Shown one piece after another: positions 27,590 to 37,215 of a stretch of DNA of 64,000 nt; position 1 is the first letter of the stretch; each line of letters starts with the position of its first letter. The notes below the pieces were generated by a model. The model saw nothing but the letters and a program-made list of their open reading frames with translations. It was not told where the DNA came from and ran no database searches. Position numbers and translations under genes: made by a program. The stretch lies in assembly GCF_016919405.1 (NCBI RefSeq), contig NZ_CP070353.1:2852501-2916500 (forward strand), written 5' to 3'. Source of the DNA: Ensifer sp. PDNC004. Its GTDB lineage: Bacteria; Pseudomonadota; Alphaproteobacteria; Rhizobiales; Rhizobiaceae.

Positions 27590-28990
27590 ATGACCACCAC
27601 TCAGGACTACATCGTCGCCGACATCGGACTCGCCGATTTCGGACGCAAGGAAATTGCGATCGCCGAAACGGAAATGCCGGGCCTGATGGCCTGCCGCGAA
27701 GAGTTCGGCGCTTCGAAGCCGCTGAAGGGCGCGCGCATCACCGGCTCGCTGCACATGACCATCCAGACCGCCGTCCTCATCGAGACGCTGGTTGCGCTGG
27801 GCGCCGACGTGCGCTGGGCCTCCTGCAACATCTTCTCGACCCAGGACCACGCCGCAGCCGCAATCGCGGCCAGCGGCGTTCCGGTCTTCGCCGTCAAGGG
27901 TGAAACGCTCGAAGAATACTGGACCTACACGGACAAGATCTTCCAGTGGGCCGACGGCGGCGTTTCCAACATGATCCTCGACGACGGTGGCGACGCCACC
28001 ATGTACATCCTGCTCGGCGCCCGCGCCGAAGCCGGCGAGGACGTGCTTTCGAACCCGGGTTCGGAAGAAGAAGAAATCCTCGTCGCACAGATCAAGAAGC
28101 GCCTTGCAGCTTCGCCGGGCTGGTTCACCAAGCAGCGCGACGCGATCAAGGGCGTGACCGAAGAAACCACCACCGGCGTCAACCGTCTGTACCAGCTCCA
28201 GGCCAAGGGCCTGCTGCCGTTCCCGGCGATCAACGTCAACGACAGCGTCACCAAGTCGAAGTTCGACAACAAGTACGGCTGCAAGGAATCGCTGGTTGAC
28301 GGTATCCGTCGCGGCACCGACGTGATGATGGCCGGCAAGGTCGCCGTTGTCTGCGGTTACGGCGACGTCGGCAAGGGTTCGGCTGCCTCGCTCTCGGGCG
28401 CCGGCGCCCGCGTCAAGGTCACGGAAATCGACCCGATCTGCGCGCTCCAGGCTGCCATGGACGGTTTCGAAGTCGTTCAGCTCGAAGACGTCGTTTCTTC
28501 GGCCGACATCTTCATCACGACGACCGGCAACAAGGACGTCATCCGCATGGACCACATGCGCGAGATGAAGGACATGGCGATCGTCGGCAATATCGGCCAC
28601 TTCGACAACGAGATCCAGGTCTCGGCGCTGCGTAACCTCAAGTGGACGAACATCAAGCCGCAGGTCGACATGATCGAGTTCCCGAAGGGCAACCGCATGA
28701 TCCTTCTGTCGGAAGGTCGCCTGCTTAACCTCGGCAACGCCACCGGTCACCCGTCCTTCGTGATGTCGGCCTCGTTCTCCAACCAGGTCCTGGCCCAGAT
28801 CGAGCTCTTCACCAAGGGTGAGAAGTACAAGAACGAAGTCTACGTCCTGCCGAAGGCGCTCGACGAGAAGGTCGCTCGCCTGCACCTCAAGAAGCTCGGC
28901 GCCAAGCTTTCGGAACTTTCCGAAGAGCAGGCCGACTACATCGGCGTGAAGACGCAAGGCCCGTTCAAGGCTGAGCACTACCGGTACTAA
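27590..28990 (+). CDS. ahcY: S-adenosylhomocysteine hydrolase
   Basis: Hydrolyses SAH to adenosine and homocysteine, keeping methylation running. The product is 466 residues, the usual size for proteobacterial enzymes with the extra insert. Motifs seen are [16 protein letters not shown], the NAD-binding [10 protein letters not shown], and the C-terminal [19 protein letters not shown] precedes the ATG at 27590 and the length agrees with the family, so the 15 upstream in-frame codons are excluded. Codon usage looks highly optimised compared with neighbours. Confidence 0.97.
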   Translation: MTTTQDYIVADIGLADFGRKEIAIAETEMPGLMACREEFGASKPLKGARITGSLHMTIQTAVLIETLVALGADVRWASCNIFSTQDHAAAAIAASGVPVFAVKGETLEEYWTYTDKIFQWADGGVSNMILDDGGDATMYILLGARAEAGEDVLSNPGSEEEEILVAQIKKRLAASPGWFTKQRDAIKGVTEETTTGVNRLYQLQAKGLLPFPAINVNDSVTKSKFDNKYGCKESLVDGIRRGTDVMMAGKVAVVCGYGDVGKGSAASLSGAGARVKVTEIDPICALQAAMDGFEVVQLEDVVSSADIFITTTGNKDVIRMDHMREMKDMAIVGNIGHFDNEIQVSALRNLKWTNIKPQVDMIEFPKGNRMILLSEGRLLNLGNATGHPSFVMSASFSNQVLAQIELFTKGEKYKNEVYVLPKALDEKVARLHLKKLGAKLSELSEEQADYIGVKTQGPFKAEHYRY

Positions 28991-29296
28991 TCCTTACCCG
29001 GGCAATCCACAACATCTTGTGGCCGCGTTCTTGACAAGAGAGCGCGGCCGCTTTTTTGGGCCTCTCCCTTCCCGACGATTCGACTAGGAAGTATGCTCTA
29101 ACCCATTGATTCGTGATGCCGGTGCGGACCTTGGGCATCGCGGATGGGATGTCTTGTCGAATTAGCGGCAAACAGACGGAGACAGACCGGGGATGCAATC
29201 GGAACTGACGCGGACCCTTGAACAGGGCCCCGGTGGAACTGTGCAAGGCGCAGCAAGGCCGGCAGCACCCTTCGGACAGACGGGGATGGCAGCGCC
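28991..29296. other. ahcY-divL intergenic region
   Basis: A 306-base gap. The first part holds the ahcY terminator. The rest must carry the divL-like gene promoter. Two GATTC sequences (29077-29081 and 29108-29112) match the GANTC target of the cell-cycle methylase CcrM and lie 31 bases apart. No tRNA, small RNA or conserved small reading frame was recognised. Confidence 0.5.
29021..29057 (+). terminator. Rho-independent terminator of ahcY
   Basis: Stem GGCCGCG / CGCGGCC extended by several further pairs (TTCTT with AAGAG region), small loop, then GC and six T at 29052-29057. It begins 30 bases after the stop codon. Confidence 0.9.
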
Positions 29297-31777
29297 ATGA
29301 ACAAAGACCAGACAGATTTTCCGGCCATCCGCCGCAAGGGTCCGAAATTCCTGCGCCGCCTTTTGGCCGGCACCACGCTTTTCACCGCCACGGACGCACT
29401 GGCTCAGGTCGTCCCGCAAAAGGCCGGCATCTTCGGCTCGTCGGAAGTCGTCACCTTTTCCGTGCTGATCGGCGTCATTTCCGCTGCGATGATCTCGGCG
29501 ATCTGGCTGATCCGCCAGCGCGGCAACATCGAGGCCGAAAACCGCGAGCTTAGGTCCGACCTTTCCGACGCCAACCAACGCCTCTCGCGCTACCAGGCAC
29601 TGGTCGCCGACAAGAACCGCCGGATCGTCATCTGGGACGGACTGCTTGAACGCGCCGAACTGCTCGGCCAGCTGCCGGCGGAAACCGGCGCGCCTTCCGA
29701 CGATCGCGACTTTCTGGCCTTCGGCCGCTGGGTCAAGGCGCAGTCCGCCGGCGAGCTGGAAAAATCGATCGAGGCGCTTCGCACCCAGGCCCGCAGCTTC
29801 GATCTCGTCATTGAAACACAGCGCAACGAGGTGCTGGAGGCCCAGGGACGCGTTTCCGGCGGCCGCGCCTTCGTGCGCTTCATCGCGCTCAACAACATGC
29901 GGGCGGAGCTCGCCGAGTTGAAGCTCGAACACGACCGGCTCAATGCCGCGCTTCGCTCCTTCCACACGCTCCTCGATGCCATCGACCTGCCTGTCTGGCA
30001 GCGCGGCACCGACGGCGCGCTCGTCTGGGTCAACGAAGCCTATGCCGACGCCGTCGAGGCGCCCGATGTCGCCACCGCCGTCGCGGAGAAGCGCGAACTG
30101 CTTGCGACGGTCGCGCGTGAAAAGATCCGGTCGGTCTCGACCTTCGATACGCCTTTCCACGACAAGGTCTCGACCGTCGTTCGCGGCAACCGCACCTTCT
30201 TCGACGTCGTCGACGCCCGCAGCGCTGCTGGTTCGGCCGGTATCGCAGTCGATATTTCGGGCATCGAGGCCGTGCGCGAAGAGCTCAACCGCACGCTCAA
30301 GAGCCATGCGGAAACGCTCGACCATCTGGCGACGCCCGTCGCGATCTTCGACGGCAACCAGCGTCTGCAGTTCTACAACCAGGCCTTCCAGCGCCTGTGG
30401 AACCTCGATGTCGGCTTCCTCGAGCGTAAACCCGACAACGGCGAAGTGCTCGACCGGCTGCGCGCCGGCGGCCAGCTGCCGGAACAGCTCAACTGGAAAC
30501 AGTGGAAGGCAAACGCGCTGTCGGTCTATCAGGCGCTCGATACGCAGAGCGATCTCTGGCACCTGCCGAACGGACAGACGCTGCGCGTCTTTGCCACGGC
30601 CCGTCCGCAGGGTGGCGTTACCTGGGTGTTCGAGAACCTGACCGAGAAGGTCGATCTCGAAACGCGCTACAACACGCTCGTCCAGGTCCAGGGCGAAACC
30701 ATCGACCATCTTGCCGAAGGCGTGGCGGTGTTCGGGCCTGACGGCCGCATCCGCCTCTCCAACCCGGCCTTCCGGGCGATCTGGGGCATCAGCGAGGCTG
30801 AAGCCAAACCCGGTACGCATATCAAGGCGATCGAGCAGGCCTGCCTGATCTCCTACGACCAGCCCGACGGCTGGAAGCGTTTCACCCACATCATCACCAG
30901 CTTCGACGACGAGCGGCCCTCCAGCCGCGGCATCCTCGAACTTCGAACCGGGCTGATCCTCGACTACGCCGTCATTCCGCTGCCGAACGCCCAGACGATG
31001 CTGACCTTCGTCAACATTACCGACAGCGTCCGGGTCGAGCGCGCGCTCACCGAAAAGAACGAGGCGCTACGCAAGGCCGATGCGTTGAAGAACGACTTCG
31101 TCCACCACGTCTCCTATGAACTGCGCTCGCCGCTCACCAACATCATCGGTTTTGCCGATCTCTTGAAGACGCCGGCTTTCGGCGACCTCAACGAGCGCCA
31201 GGCAGAGTATGTCGACCATATCGCCACGTCCTCGTCGCTGCTTCTGACGATTGTCAACGACATCCTCGATCTTGCGACCGTCGATGCCGGCATCGTCCAG
31301 CTCGACCTCGCCGACATCAGCCTGACGGACTTCCTCGACGACATCGCCCATCAGATGGCCGACCGGCTGATCGAGAGTGGCGTCACGCTCCGGATCGCAG
31401 CACCGGACAATCTCGGCCGGATGGTCGCCGATCAGCAGCGCCTGAAGCAGATCTTCGTCAAGCTGCTCACCAATGCCGCTAACTTCGCGCCCGATGGCAG
31501 CGTCATCGAACTGGCCTGCCGCCGCGAGGGCAGCGACTTCATCTTCTCGGTCTCCGACAGCGGCCCCGGCATTCCGCAGGACGTGCTCGACACCGTCTTC
31601 AACCGCTTCGAAAGCCATGGCCAACGCGGCGGCGCCGGGCTCGGGCTTTCGATCGTCGAGAGCTTCGTCAGCCTGCATCACGGCACTGTCGCGATCCGCA
31701 GCAAGGAAGGCGAAGGCACGGAAGTGACCTGCCGCATTCCCTCGGCCGACGTGCCGTCCACCGTCGCGGCCGAATAA
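29297..31777 (+). CDS. divL: DivL-like PAS-domain pseudo-histidine kinase (Tyr in place of His)
   Basis: Protein of 826 residues: one membrane segment at about 50-72, a coiled coil (75-110, 195-222), PAS-like domains at about 225-325, 340-450 and 465-580, then an HK core. The dimerisation box reads FVHHVSYELRSPLTNIIGFADLL, so Tyr607 replaces the phosphoacceptor histidine, as in Caulobacter DivL (Tyr550). The ATP-binding domain keeps LLTNAANFAP, SDSGPGIP and GGAGLGLSIV. DivL controls CckA and thereby CtrA in the alphaproteobacterial cell cycle; that role is inferred here. Its stop overlaps the start of the tsaE-amgK gene. Confidence 0.88.
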   Translation: MNKDQTDFPAIRRKGPKFLRRLLAGTTLFTATDALAQVVPQKAGIFGSSEVVTFSVLIGVISAAMISAIWLIRQRGNIEAENRELRSDLSDANQRLSRYQALVADKNRRIVIWDGLLERAELLGQLPAETGAPSDDRDFLAFGRWVKAQSAGELEKSIEALRTQARSFDLVIETQRNEVLEAQGRVSGGRAFVRFIALNNMRAELAELKLEHDRLNAALRSFHTLLDAIDLPVWQRGTDGALVWVNEAYADAVEAPDVATAVAEKRELLATVAREKIRSVSTFDTPFHDKVSTVVRGNRTFFDVVDARSAAGSAGIAVDISGIEAVREELNRTLKSHAETLDHLATPVAIFDGNQRLQFYNQAFQRLWNLDVGFLERKPDNGEVLDRLRAGGQLPEQLNWKQWKANALSVYQALDTQSDLWHLPNGQTLRVFATARPQGGVTWVFENLTEKVDLETRYNTLVQVQGETIDHLAEGVAVFGPDGRIRLSNPAFRAIWGISEAEAKPGTHIKAIEQACLISYDQPDGWKRFTHIITSFDDERPSSRGILELRTGLILDYAVIPLPNAQTMLTFVNITDSVRVERALTEKNEALRKADALKNDFVHHVSYELRSPLTNIIGFADLLKTPAFGDLNERQAEYVDHIATSSSLLLTIVNDILDLATVDAGIVQLDLADISLTDFLDDIAHQMADRLIESGVTLRIAAPDNLGRMVADQQRLKQIFVKLLTNAANFAPDGSVIELACRREGSDFIFSVSDSGPGIPQDVLDTVFNRFESHGQRGGAGLGLSIVESFVSLHHGTVAIRSKEGEGTEVTCRIPSADVPSTVAAE

Positions 31778-33288
31778 TGCCGGCGATCGAACGCCATCTT
31801 GCAGACGAGGCGGCAACGATCGAGCTTGGTGAAGACCTGGCGCTCGCCCTGAAACCTGGCGACTGCGTTGCCCTTTCGGGCGATCTCGGCGCCGGCAAAT
31901 CCACTTTGGCACGCGCGTTTCTCAGAGCCGTCGCCGATGACGACGGCCTGGAAGTGCCGAGCCCGACCTTCACCCTAGTCCAGAGCTACGACCTGCGCAT
32001 ACCCGTCGCGCACTACGACCTTTACCGGCTGGCCGATTCCAGCGAACTCGAGGAACTGGGCTTCGATGAAGCCCTGTCGCAGGGCATCTGCCTGGTCGAA
32101 TGGCCGGAACGGGCGGACGACGCCCTGCCCTCAAGCCGCATTACGCTGGCCATTACCCACGAGAAAGACGGGCGACGCGTCGAAATTTCGGCGCCTGACG
32201 ACACGCTGCAGCGCATCGCCCGGACGCTGGCGAACCGCGCGTTTCTCGATACGAACGGACATTCGAAAGCGCGGCGCCGCCACCTCAGCGGCGACGCCTC
32301 GATCCGGGCCTATGAGCGCATTTACCCGGCGGATGGTTCCGTTAGCCGGATTCTGATGGATTCTCCGCGGCACAAGTCGGGCCCGATCCTTCAGGACGGA
32401 AAGTACTATCAGCAACTGGCGCACATCGCCGAGGATGTCGTTCCCTTCGTTGCCATCGACCAGATTCTTATTGCCCGTGGCTTTGCAGCGCCCGAAATCT
32501 ACGCCCGCGATCTCGACCAGGGCATCCTCCTGATCGAAGACCTCGGCTCGGAGGGCGTTCTCGATGCGGACGGAGAACCAATCGACGAACGCTACATCGA
32601 GAGCGCGCGGCTGCTTGCCCGCCTGCACGCGGAACGCTCCGAGGCCGAGATCAGCGTCGAGCCGACTGTGATCCACCGCATTCCGGATTTCGACCGGGCG
32701 GCGATGAAGATCGAGACACGGCTTTTGACCGATTGGTATCTGCCCTGGAAACGCGGCGCGCCGGCAAGCGACGACGAGAAGCGCGAATATGGAGAGATCT
32801 GGGACGGCCTGATCGACCTCCTACAGACATCCGAAACGAACCTGCTGCTGCGCGATTTTCACTCGCCGAACATCATCTGGCGCGGGGAACGCGAAGGTCT
32901 GGACCGGATCGGCCTCATCGATTTCCAGGACGCAATGATCGGTCCGACCGCCTATGACGTCGCGTCCTTGGTTCAGGATGCCCGCGTCACCATCCCGCCT
33001 TCGCTCGCAAGCCGGATGATGGAGACCTATCTCGCCGAACGGCGCGCGGGTGGTAGCTTCGACGAGGCAATGTTCCTTCGCGACTGGCACCTGATGTCGG
33101 CGCAGCGCAACTGCAAGCTCGTCGGCATCTGGGTGCGGCTGATGCAGCGCGACGGCAAGCCCGGCTACATGAAGCACATGCCGCGCACTTTCGCCTATCT
33201 TAAGGCGGCGCTTTCACATGAATCGCTGAAACCCTTGCACGACTGGTGTATGAAGACCGGAATCCTCGTTTCCGAATCAGCGAACTGA
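31777..33288 (+). CDS. tsaE: TsaE-AmgK fusion: tRNA t6A ATPase joined to a sugar kinase-like domain
   Basis: Protein of 503 residues with two domains. Residues 1-150 are TsaE, the ATPase of the t6A37 tRNA modification complex: Walker A SGDLGAGKSTLARAFLRA, then SPTFTLVQSY and YDLYRLADSSELEELG. Residues 160-503 are an aminoglycoside-phosphotransferase-fold kinase with LRDFHSPNIIWR as catalytic loop and LIDFQDAMIGPTAYDVASLV as metal loop, resembling AmgK, the anomeric MurNAc/GlcNAc kinase. The next gene is MurU-like, AmgK's partner. The fusion is common in Rhizobiales annotations; both catalytic sites look intact. The kinase substrate is inferred from context. Confidence 0.88.
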   Translation: MPAIERHLADEAATIELGEDLALALKPGDCVALSGDLGAGKSTLARAFLRAVADDDGLEVPSPTFTLVQSYDLRIPVAHYDLYRLADSSELEELGFDEALSQGICLVEWPERADDALPSSRITLAITHEKDGRRVEISAPDDTLQRIARTLANRAFLDTNGHSKARRRHLSGDASIRAYERIYPADGSVSRILMDSPRHKSGPILQDGKYYQQLAHIAEDVVPFVAIDQILIARGFAAPEIYARDLDQGILLIEDLGSEGVLDADGEPIDERYIESARLLARLHAERSEAEISVEPTVIHRIPDFDRAAMKIETRLLTDWYLPWKRGAPASDDEKREYGEIWDGLIDLLQTSETNLLLRDFHSPNIIWRGEREGLDRIGLIDFQDAMIGPTAYDVASLVQDARVTIPPSLASRMMETYLAERRAGGSFDEAMFLRDWHLMSAQRNCKLVGIWVRLMQRDGKPGYMKHMPRTFAYLKAALSHESLKPLHDWCMKTGILVSESAN

Positions 33289-33298
33289 CAGAGAATCA

Positions 33299-34030
33299 AT
33301 GTCGATCAGCAATGCGATGGTGCTCGCCGCAGGCCTCGGCACCCGTCTTCGTCCGATCACCAACACGATGCCGAAGCCGCTCGTCGAGATCGCCGGCAAG
33401 CCGATGATCGACTACGTCCTGGACCTCCTGGTGGAGGCCGGCGTCAGTACGGCCGTGGTCAACGTTCACCACTTCGCCGACCAGATGGAGGGCCACCTCG
33501 GCCGACGCAGTGCCCCGGAGATCGTGATCTCGGACGAGCGCGAGGCACTGATGAATTCCGGCGGCGGCCTTGCCAAGGGGCTGAAACTGCTGCCGGAAGG
33601 TCCGGTTCTGGTGATGAATGCCGATCTCTTCTGGGTCGGCGAGCCCAAGGGCAAGCCGAGCAACCTGACGCGCCTCGCCGCCGCCTTCGACGCGGAGCGC
33701 ATGGATATGCTGCTCCTGTGCGTGCGCGACGAGGATACGACCGGACACAACGGCAAGCGGGATTTCTCGCTGGGTGACGACGGCAAGCTCACGCGCTACG
33801 CCGAAGGCCTGCCGAACCCGGTCGTCTATGCCGGCGCAATCGCGCTGCATTCCCGGCTCTTTGCCGACGCGCCCGACGACGCCTTCAATCTCAACATCTA
33901 TTTCGATCGCGCCGCCGAAGAGGGCCGTCTTTACGGCCTGCTGCTCGATGGTCACTGGATGACGGTCGGAACGCCCGAGGCGATCGACGAAGCGGAGGCG
34001 GCGATCCGCCGCCACCAGCCGGAGGGATGA
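33299..34030 (+). CDS. murU: MurU-like nucleotidyltransferase
   Basis: Sugar-1-phosphate nucleotidyltransferase of 243 residues. The signature is AMVLAAGLGTRLRPITNTMPKPLVEIAGKPMI (G-x-G-T-R-x(5)-P-K) with NADLFW as the metal-binding Asp. In Pseudomonas, MurU uridylylates MurNAc-1-phosphate made by AmgK, giving a peptidoglycan recycling route that bypasses fosfomycin-sensitive MurA. Adjacency to the AmgK-like domain supports that role. Its stop overlaps the addB start (4 bases). Confidence 0.88.
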   Translation: MSISNAMVLAAGLGTRLRPITNTMPKPLVEIAGKPMIDYVLDLLVEAGVSTAVVNVHHFADQMEGHLGRRSAPEIVISDEREALMNSGGGLAKGLKLLPEGPVLVMNADLFWVGEPKGKPSNLTRLAAAFDAERMDMLLLCVRDEDTTGHNGKRDFSLGDDGKLTRYAEGLPNPVVYAGAIALHSRLFADAPDDAFNLNIYFDRAAEEGRLYGLLLDGHWMTVGTPEAIDEAEAAIRRHQPEG

Positions 34031-37000
34031 GCGTGCGTGGCCGCCGGTCCAACGTCTTCACTATCCCGCCCGGCCTCCCCTTCCTGAAGACGCTCGCCGA
34101 AAAGCTTTGTGACGGTAGCCTGACCCCGGACTTCCGCTACGACCCGGCCGATCCCCTGCCGCTCGCGGGCGTGACGATCTTCGTGCCGACGCGGCGCTCG
34201 GCCCGTGTACTCCGGTCCGAGTTCGTCGACCTGCTCGGCGGCCGCTCCACCATCCTGCCCACCATCAAGGCGCTCGGCGAGACCGAAGACGACAGCGGCT
34301 TCTTCGATGCCGAGGTGCCGGCGATCCTCGACCTGGCTCCGCCCCTTCCCGGCACCGCACGCCTGATCGAGCTTGGCCGGCTGATCCTCGCCTGGCGCAA
34401 CCGGCTGCCGAAGGTGGTGCTCGACATTCATGCGGAGAGCCCGCTGATAGCGCCGGCAAGTCCAGCCGATGCGATCTGGCTTGCGCGCAACCTTGCCGAC
34501 CTCATCGACGCGATGGAGACGGAAGAGCTCAACTGGGACAAGCTCGACAAGCTCGATGCCGGCGAACACGCGCTCTGGTGGCAGCTGACGCTCGAATTCC
34601 TGAAGATCGCCCGTAGCTACTGGCCGGAGCGGCTCGAGGAGCTGAAACAATCCTCGCCCGCGCGCCACCGCAACGCCATCCTGCAGGCCGAGACGCAGCG
34701 CATCGCCGGCGGCAAGATCGAAGGCCCGATCATCATTGCCGGCTCGACCGGCTCCATTCCCGCAACGGCAGCACTTATTGCCGCCGTGCAGAAGCTGCCC
34801 AATGGCACGATCGTACTGCCTGGCCTCGACCAGACTATGAGCGAGGCCGAATGGGACATGATCGTCGCTGATGCCGCCCTTGACGGCAGGCCGGACCCGG
34901 TAAGCCGCAGCCACCCGCAATACGGCTTCTACCGGCTGCTAAAGCGCATGGCCGTTCTGCGGCCCGACGTAATCACCTTGGCCAGCGCCGAGGTCGATCT
35001 CGACTTCCGGGCCGAGATCCTGTCGCACGCACTTCTGCCGGCCAAGGCGACCAATGCCTGGACCGAGATGCGTAGCGAACTGGATCCCGCGTTGCTGCAG
35101 CAAGCCTTCCAGGATGCAGCCCTCATCGAAACCGCCAACGAACGCGAGGAAGCGGCCGCGATCGCGGTCGCCTTGCGGCTCGCGCTCGAAGGCAGCGACG
35201 AGAGCCAGGCGGCGCTGATCACGCCGGACCGCAATCTCGCACGGCGGGTCGGCGCCGAGCTTGCCCGCTTCGGCATCGAGGCCGACGATTCCGCCGGTAC
35301 GCCTCTCATCGCGACGCCACAGGGCAGCCTGCTGCGGCTGCTGCTGGAAGCATGCCTGCGTCCCGGCGATCCCGTGCCGTTCGTCGCGCTGCTCAAGCAT
35401 CCGCTGGCCCGCTTCGGGCTTTCCCGCGACAGGATGCGCGAAGGGGCCGACGCGCTGGAACGCATGGCACTGCGCGGCAGCACCGCGACGGTCGATCTGC
35501 TGGCCCTCGAAGCTGTGCTCGACGTGGCGATCGTCCGGCACAGGGCCGATCGCCACCCGCCGGAATGGCGCATCGGAATCGGTGATGACGCGCTTCAGGC
35601 CGCCCGCGACGTGGCGGCGAAGATCAGTCTCGCGGTGGCACCGCTCGCCTCCGCGCTTACGCGCAGCCGGGACGGCAGCCGCGTGTTCTCGGACGAATTT
35701 ACCTTTGCCGACTGGGCGATGCGCACCGGCGAGGCCCTGGAAGCAGCCTCAGCCGACGAGCGTGGCGACCTCGGGGGGCTTTGGTCCGGAGAGGCCGCCG
35801 ATACGCTCGCAACCCTCCTTCGCGGCATCATCGAAACCGACGGCCAGATGACTGCGGACGGGCCGCAATGGTGCGATGTCGTCGAGGCACTGTCGGCCAG
35901 CGCCTCGGTCAAACCGCGCTCCATGCGCCATCCGCGGGTGTTCATCTTCGGCGCGTTGGAATCGCGCCTGCAGAGCATGGACCTGGTGGTTCTCGGCGGC
36001 CTGAACGAGGGCAACTGGCCGGGCCAGACCGCCAACGATCCCTTCCTGTCGCGCACCATGAAGACCGGCATCGGTCTCGAGCCGCCCGAACGACGCATCG
36101 GCCAGCTTGCGCACGACTTCCAGATGGCCTGCGGCACACGGCGGCTGATCTTCACCCGCTCGATGCGCCAGGGCGCTGCACCGACTGTCGCCTCGCGCTG
36201 GCTGCAGCGGCTGCTGGCGCTCGGCGGCGAGCGGCTGACGCAAGTGCTGCATGCCAATGGCGCCGACTATCTCGCCTGGGCCCGCATGCTGGACGATGGC
36301 GGCCGCCAGCCGCTGGCCGAGCGCCCTGCCCCCAAGCCACCGGCAGACCTGCAGCCGCGCAAATACTCCTTCAGCGAAGTGTCACGACTGCGGCGCGACC
36401 CCTATGCGATCTATGCGCGACGCATTCTTCGGTTGCACCCGCTGCTGCCATTCAACAGCGACCCCGGCCCGGCCGAGCGCGGCACGCTCTACCACCAGAT
36501 CGTCGAGCGTTTCGTGCGCTCCGGCGTCGATCTGATGTCGCCGTCGGCCGAAGAAATCATGCACCGGCTGCTGAACGAGGCTTTTAACGAGGCGCGACTG
36601 CCCACCCATATCGACACGATCTGGCGTCCACGCTTCGCGGCCGTCGGTCTGGCCTTCATCAAATGGGAGCGCGAACGCGCACGCTTCATCCGCCGATCGC
36701 GCACAGAAGTCGCGGCATCGATGGAACTCGGCGTCGCCGACATGCGGCTGACCGGCATTGCCGACCGGCTCGATACGCTAACCGACGGCAGCGTCGAGAT
36801 CATCGACTACAAGACCGGCTCCAGCCCATCGACCAAGGAGGCGCGCGTGCTGCTCGACCCGCAGCTCGCGCTGGAAGCGGCCGCGCTCAAGGCCGGCGCC
36901 TTCAAGGACATGCCGCCCAGCCATCCGCAGTCACTGCTCTATGTCCGGCTCAAGCCCGGCGCGCGCTTCAAATCGGAACCGGTCAACAACGAAGGCAGCA

Positions 37001-37215
37001 AGTCGAAGGAGACGAAGTCGGCCGATCAGCTTGCGGACGAGTCGCTTGCCGAACTCAGGAAGCTGCTGGCTGCGCTGCTCTCCGGAAAACATGGCTTTGC
37101 CTCGCGCGTGATTGTTCAAAAGGAGCGCGATTATGGCGGCGAATACGACCATTTGGCGCGCGTAGCCGAATGGTCGGCGGCCGACAGCGAAGAGGAGGAT
37201 GGCGATGAGGGATGA
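34027..37215 (+). CDS. addB: Double-strand break repair protein AddB (alphaproteobacterial type)
   Basis: Nuclease subunit of the AddAB recombination helicase-nuclease, 1062 residues. The N-terminal helicase-like region lacks a Walker A motif (VTIFVPTRRSARVLRSEF is the start of the inactive domain). The C-terminal RecB-family nuclease is intact: LTGIADRLD, then EIIDYKTGS (DxK) and the downstream Gln in LDPQLALEAAAL. The C-X2-C-X5-C iron-sulfur cysteines of Bacillus AddB are not visible near the C-terminus. It overlaps addA by 17 bases. Confidence 0.95.
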   Translation: MSVRGRRSNVFTIPPGLPFLKTLAEKLCDGSLTPDFRYDPADPLPLAGVTIFVPTRRSARVLRSEFVDLLGGRSTILPTIKALGETEDDSGFFDAEVPAILDLAPPLPGTARLIELGRLILAWRNRLPKVVLDIHAESPLIAPASPADAIWLARNLADLIDAMETEELNWDKLDKLDAGEHALWWQLTLEFLKIARSYWPERLEELKQSSPARHRNAILQAETQRIAGGKIEGPIIIAGSTGSIPATAALIAAVQKLPNGTIVLPGLDQTMSEAEWDMIVADAALDGRPDPVSRSHPQYGFYRLLKRMAVLRPDVITLASAEVDLDFRAEILSHALLPAKATNAWTEMRSELDPALLQQAFQDAALIETANEREEAAAIAVALRLALEGSDESQAALITPDRNLARRVGAELARFGIEADDSAGTPLIATPQGSLLRLLLEACLRPGDPVPFVALLKHPLARFGLSRDRMREGADALERMALRGSTATVDLLALEAVLDVAIVRHRADRHPPEWRIGIGDDALQAARDVAAKISLAVAPLASALTRSRDGSRVFSDEFTFADWAMRTGEALEAASADERGDLGGLWSGEAADTLATLLRGIIETDGQMTADGPQWCDVVEALSASASVKPRSMRHPRVFIFGALESRLQSMDLVVLGGLNEGNWPGQTANDPFLSRTMKTGIGLEPPERRIGQLAHDFQMACGTRRLIFTRSMRQGAAPTVASRWLQRLLALGGERLTQVLHANGADYLAWARMLDDGGRQPLAERPAPKPPADLQPRKYSFSEVSRLRRDPYAIYARRILRLHPLLPFNSDPGPAERGTLYHQIVERFVRSGVDLMSPSAEEIMHRLLNEAFNEARLPTHIDTIWRPRFAAVGLAFIKWERERARFIRRSRTEVAASMELGVADMRLTGIADRLDTLTDGSVEIIDYKTGSSPSTKEARVLLDPQLALEAAALKAGAFKDMPPSHPQSLLYVRLKPGARFKSEPVNNEGSKSKETKSADQLADESLAELRKLLAALLSGKHGFASRVIVQKERDYGGEYDHLARVAEWSAADSEEEDGDEG

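Noticed and set aside
33210..33224. Third parS-like sequence TTTCACATGAATCG
   Set aside because: It has CACATG instead of CACGTG, lies inside the tsaE-amgK coding region and matches poorly at the edges.
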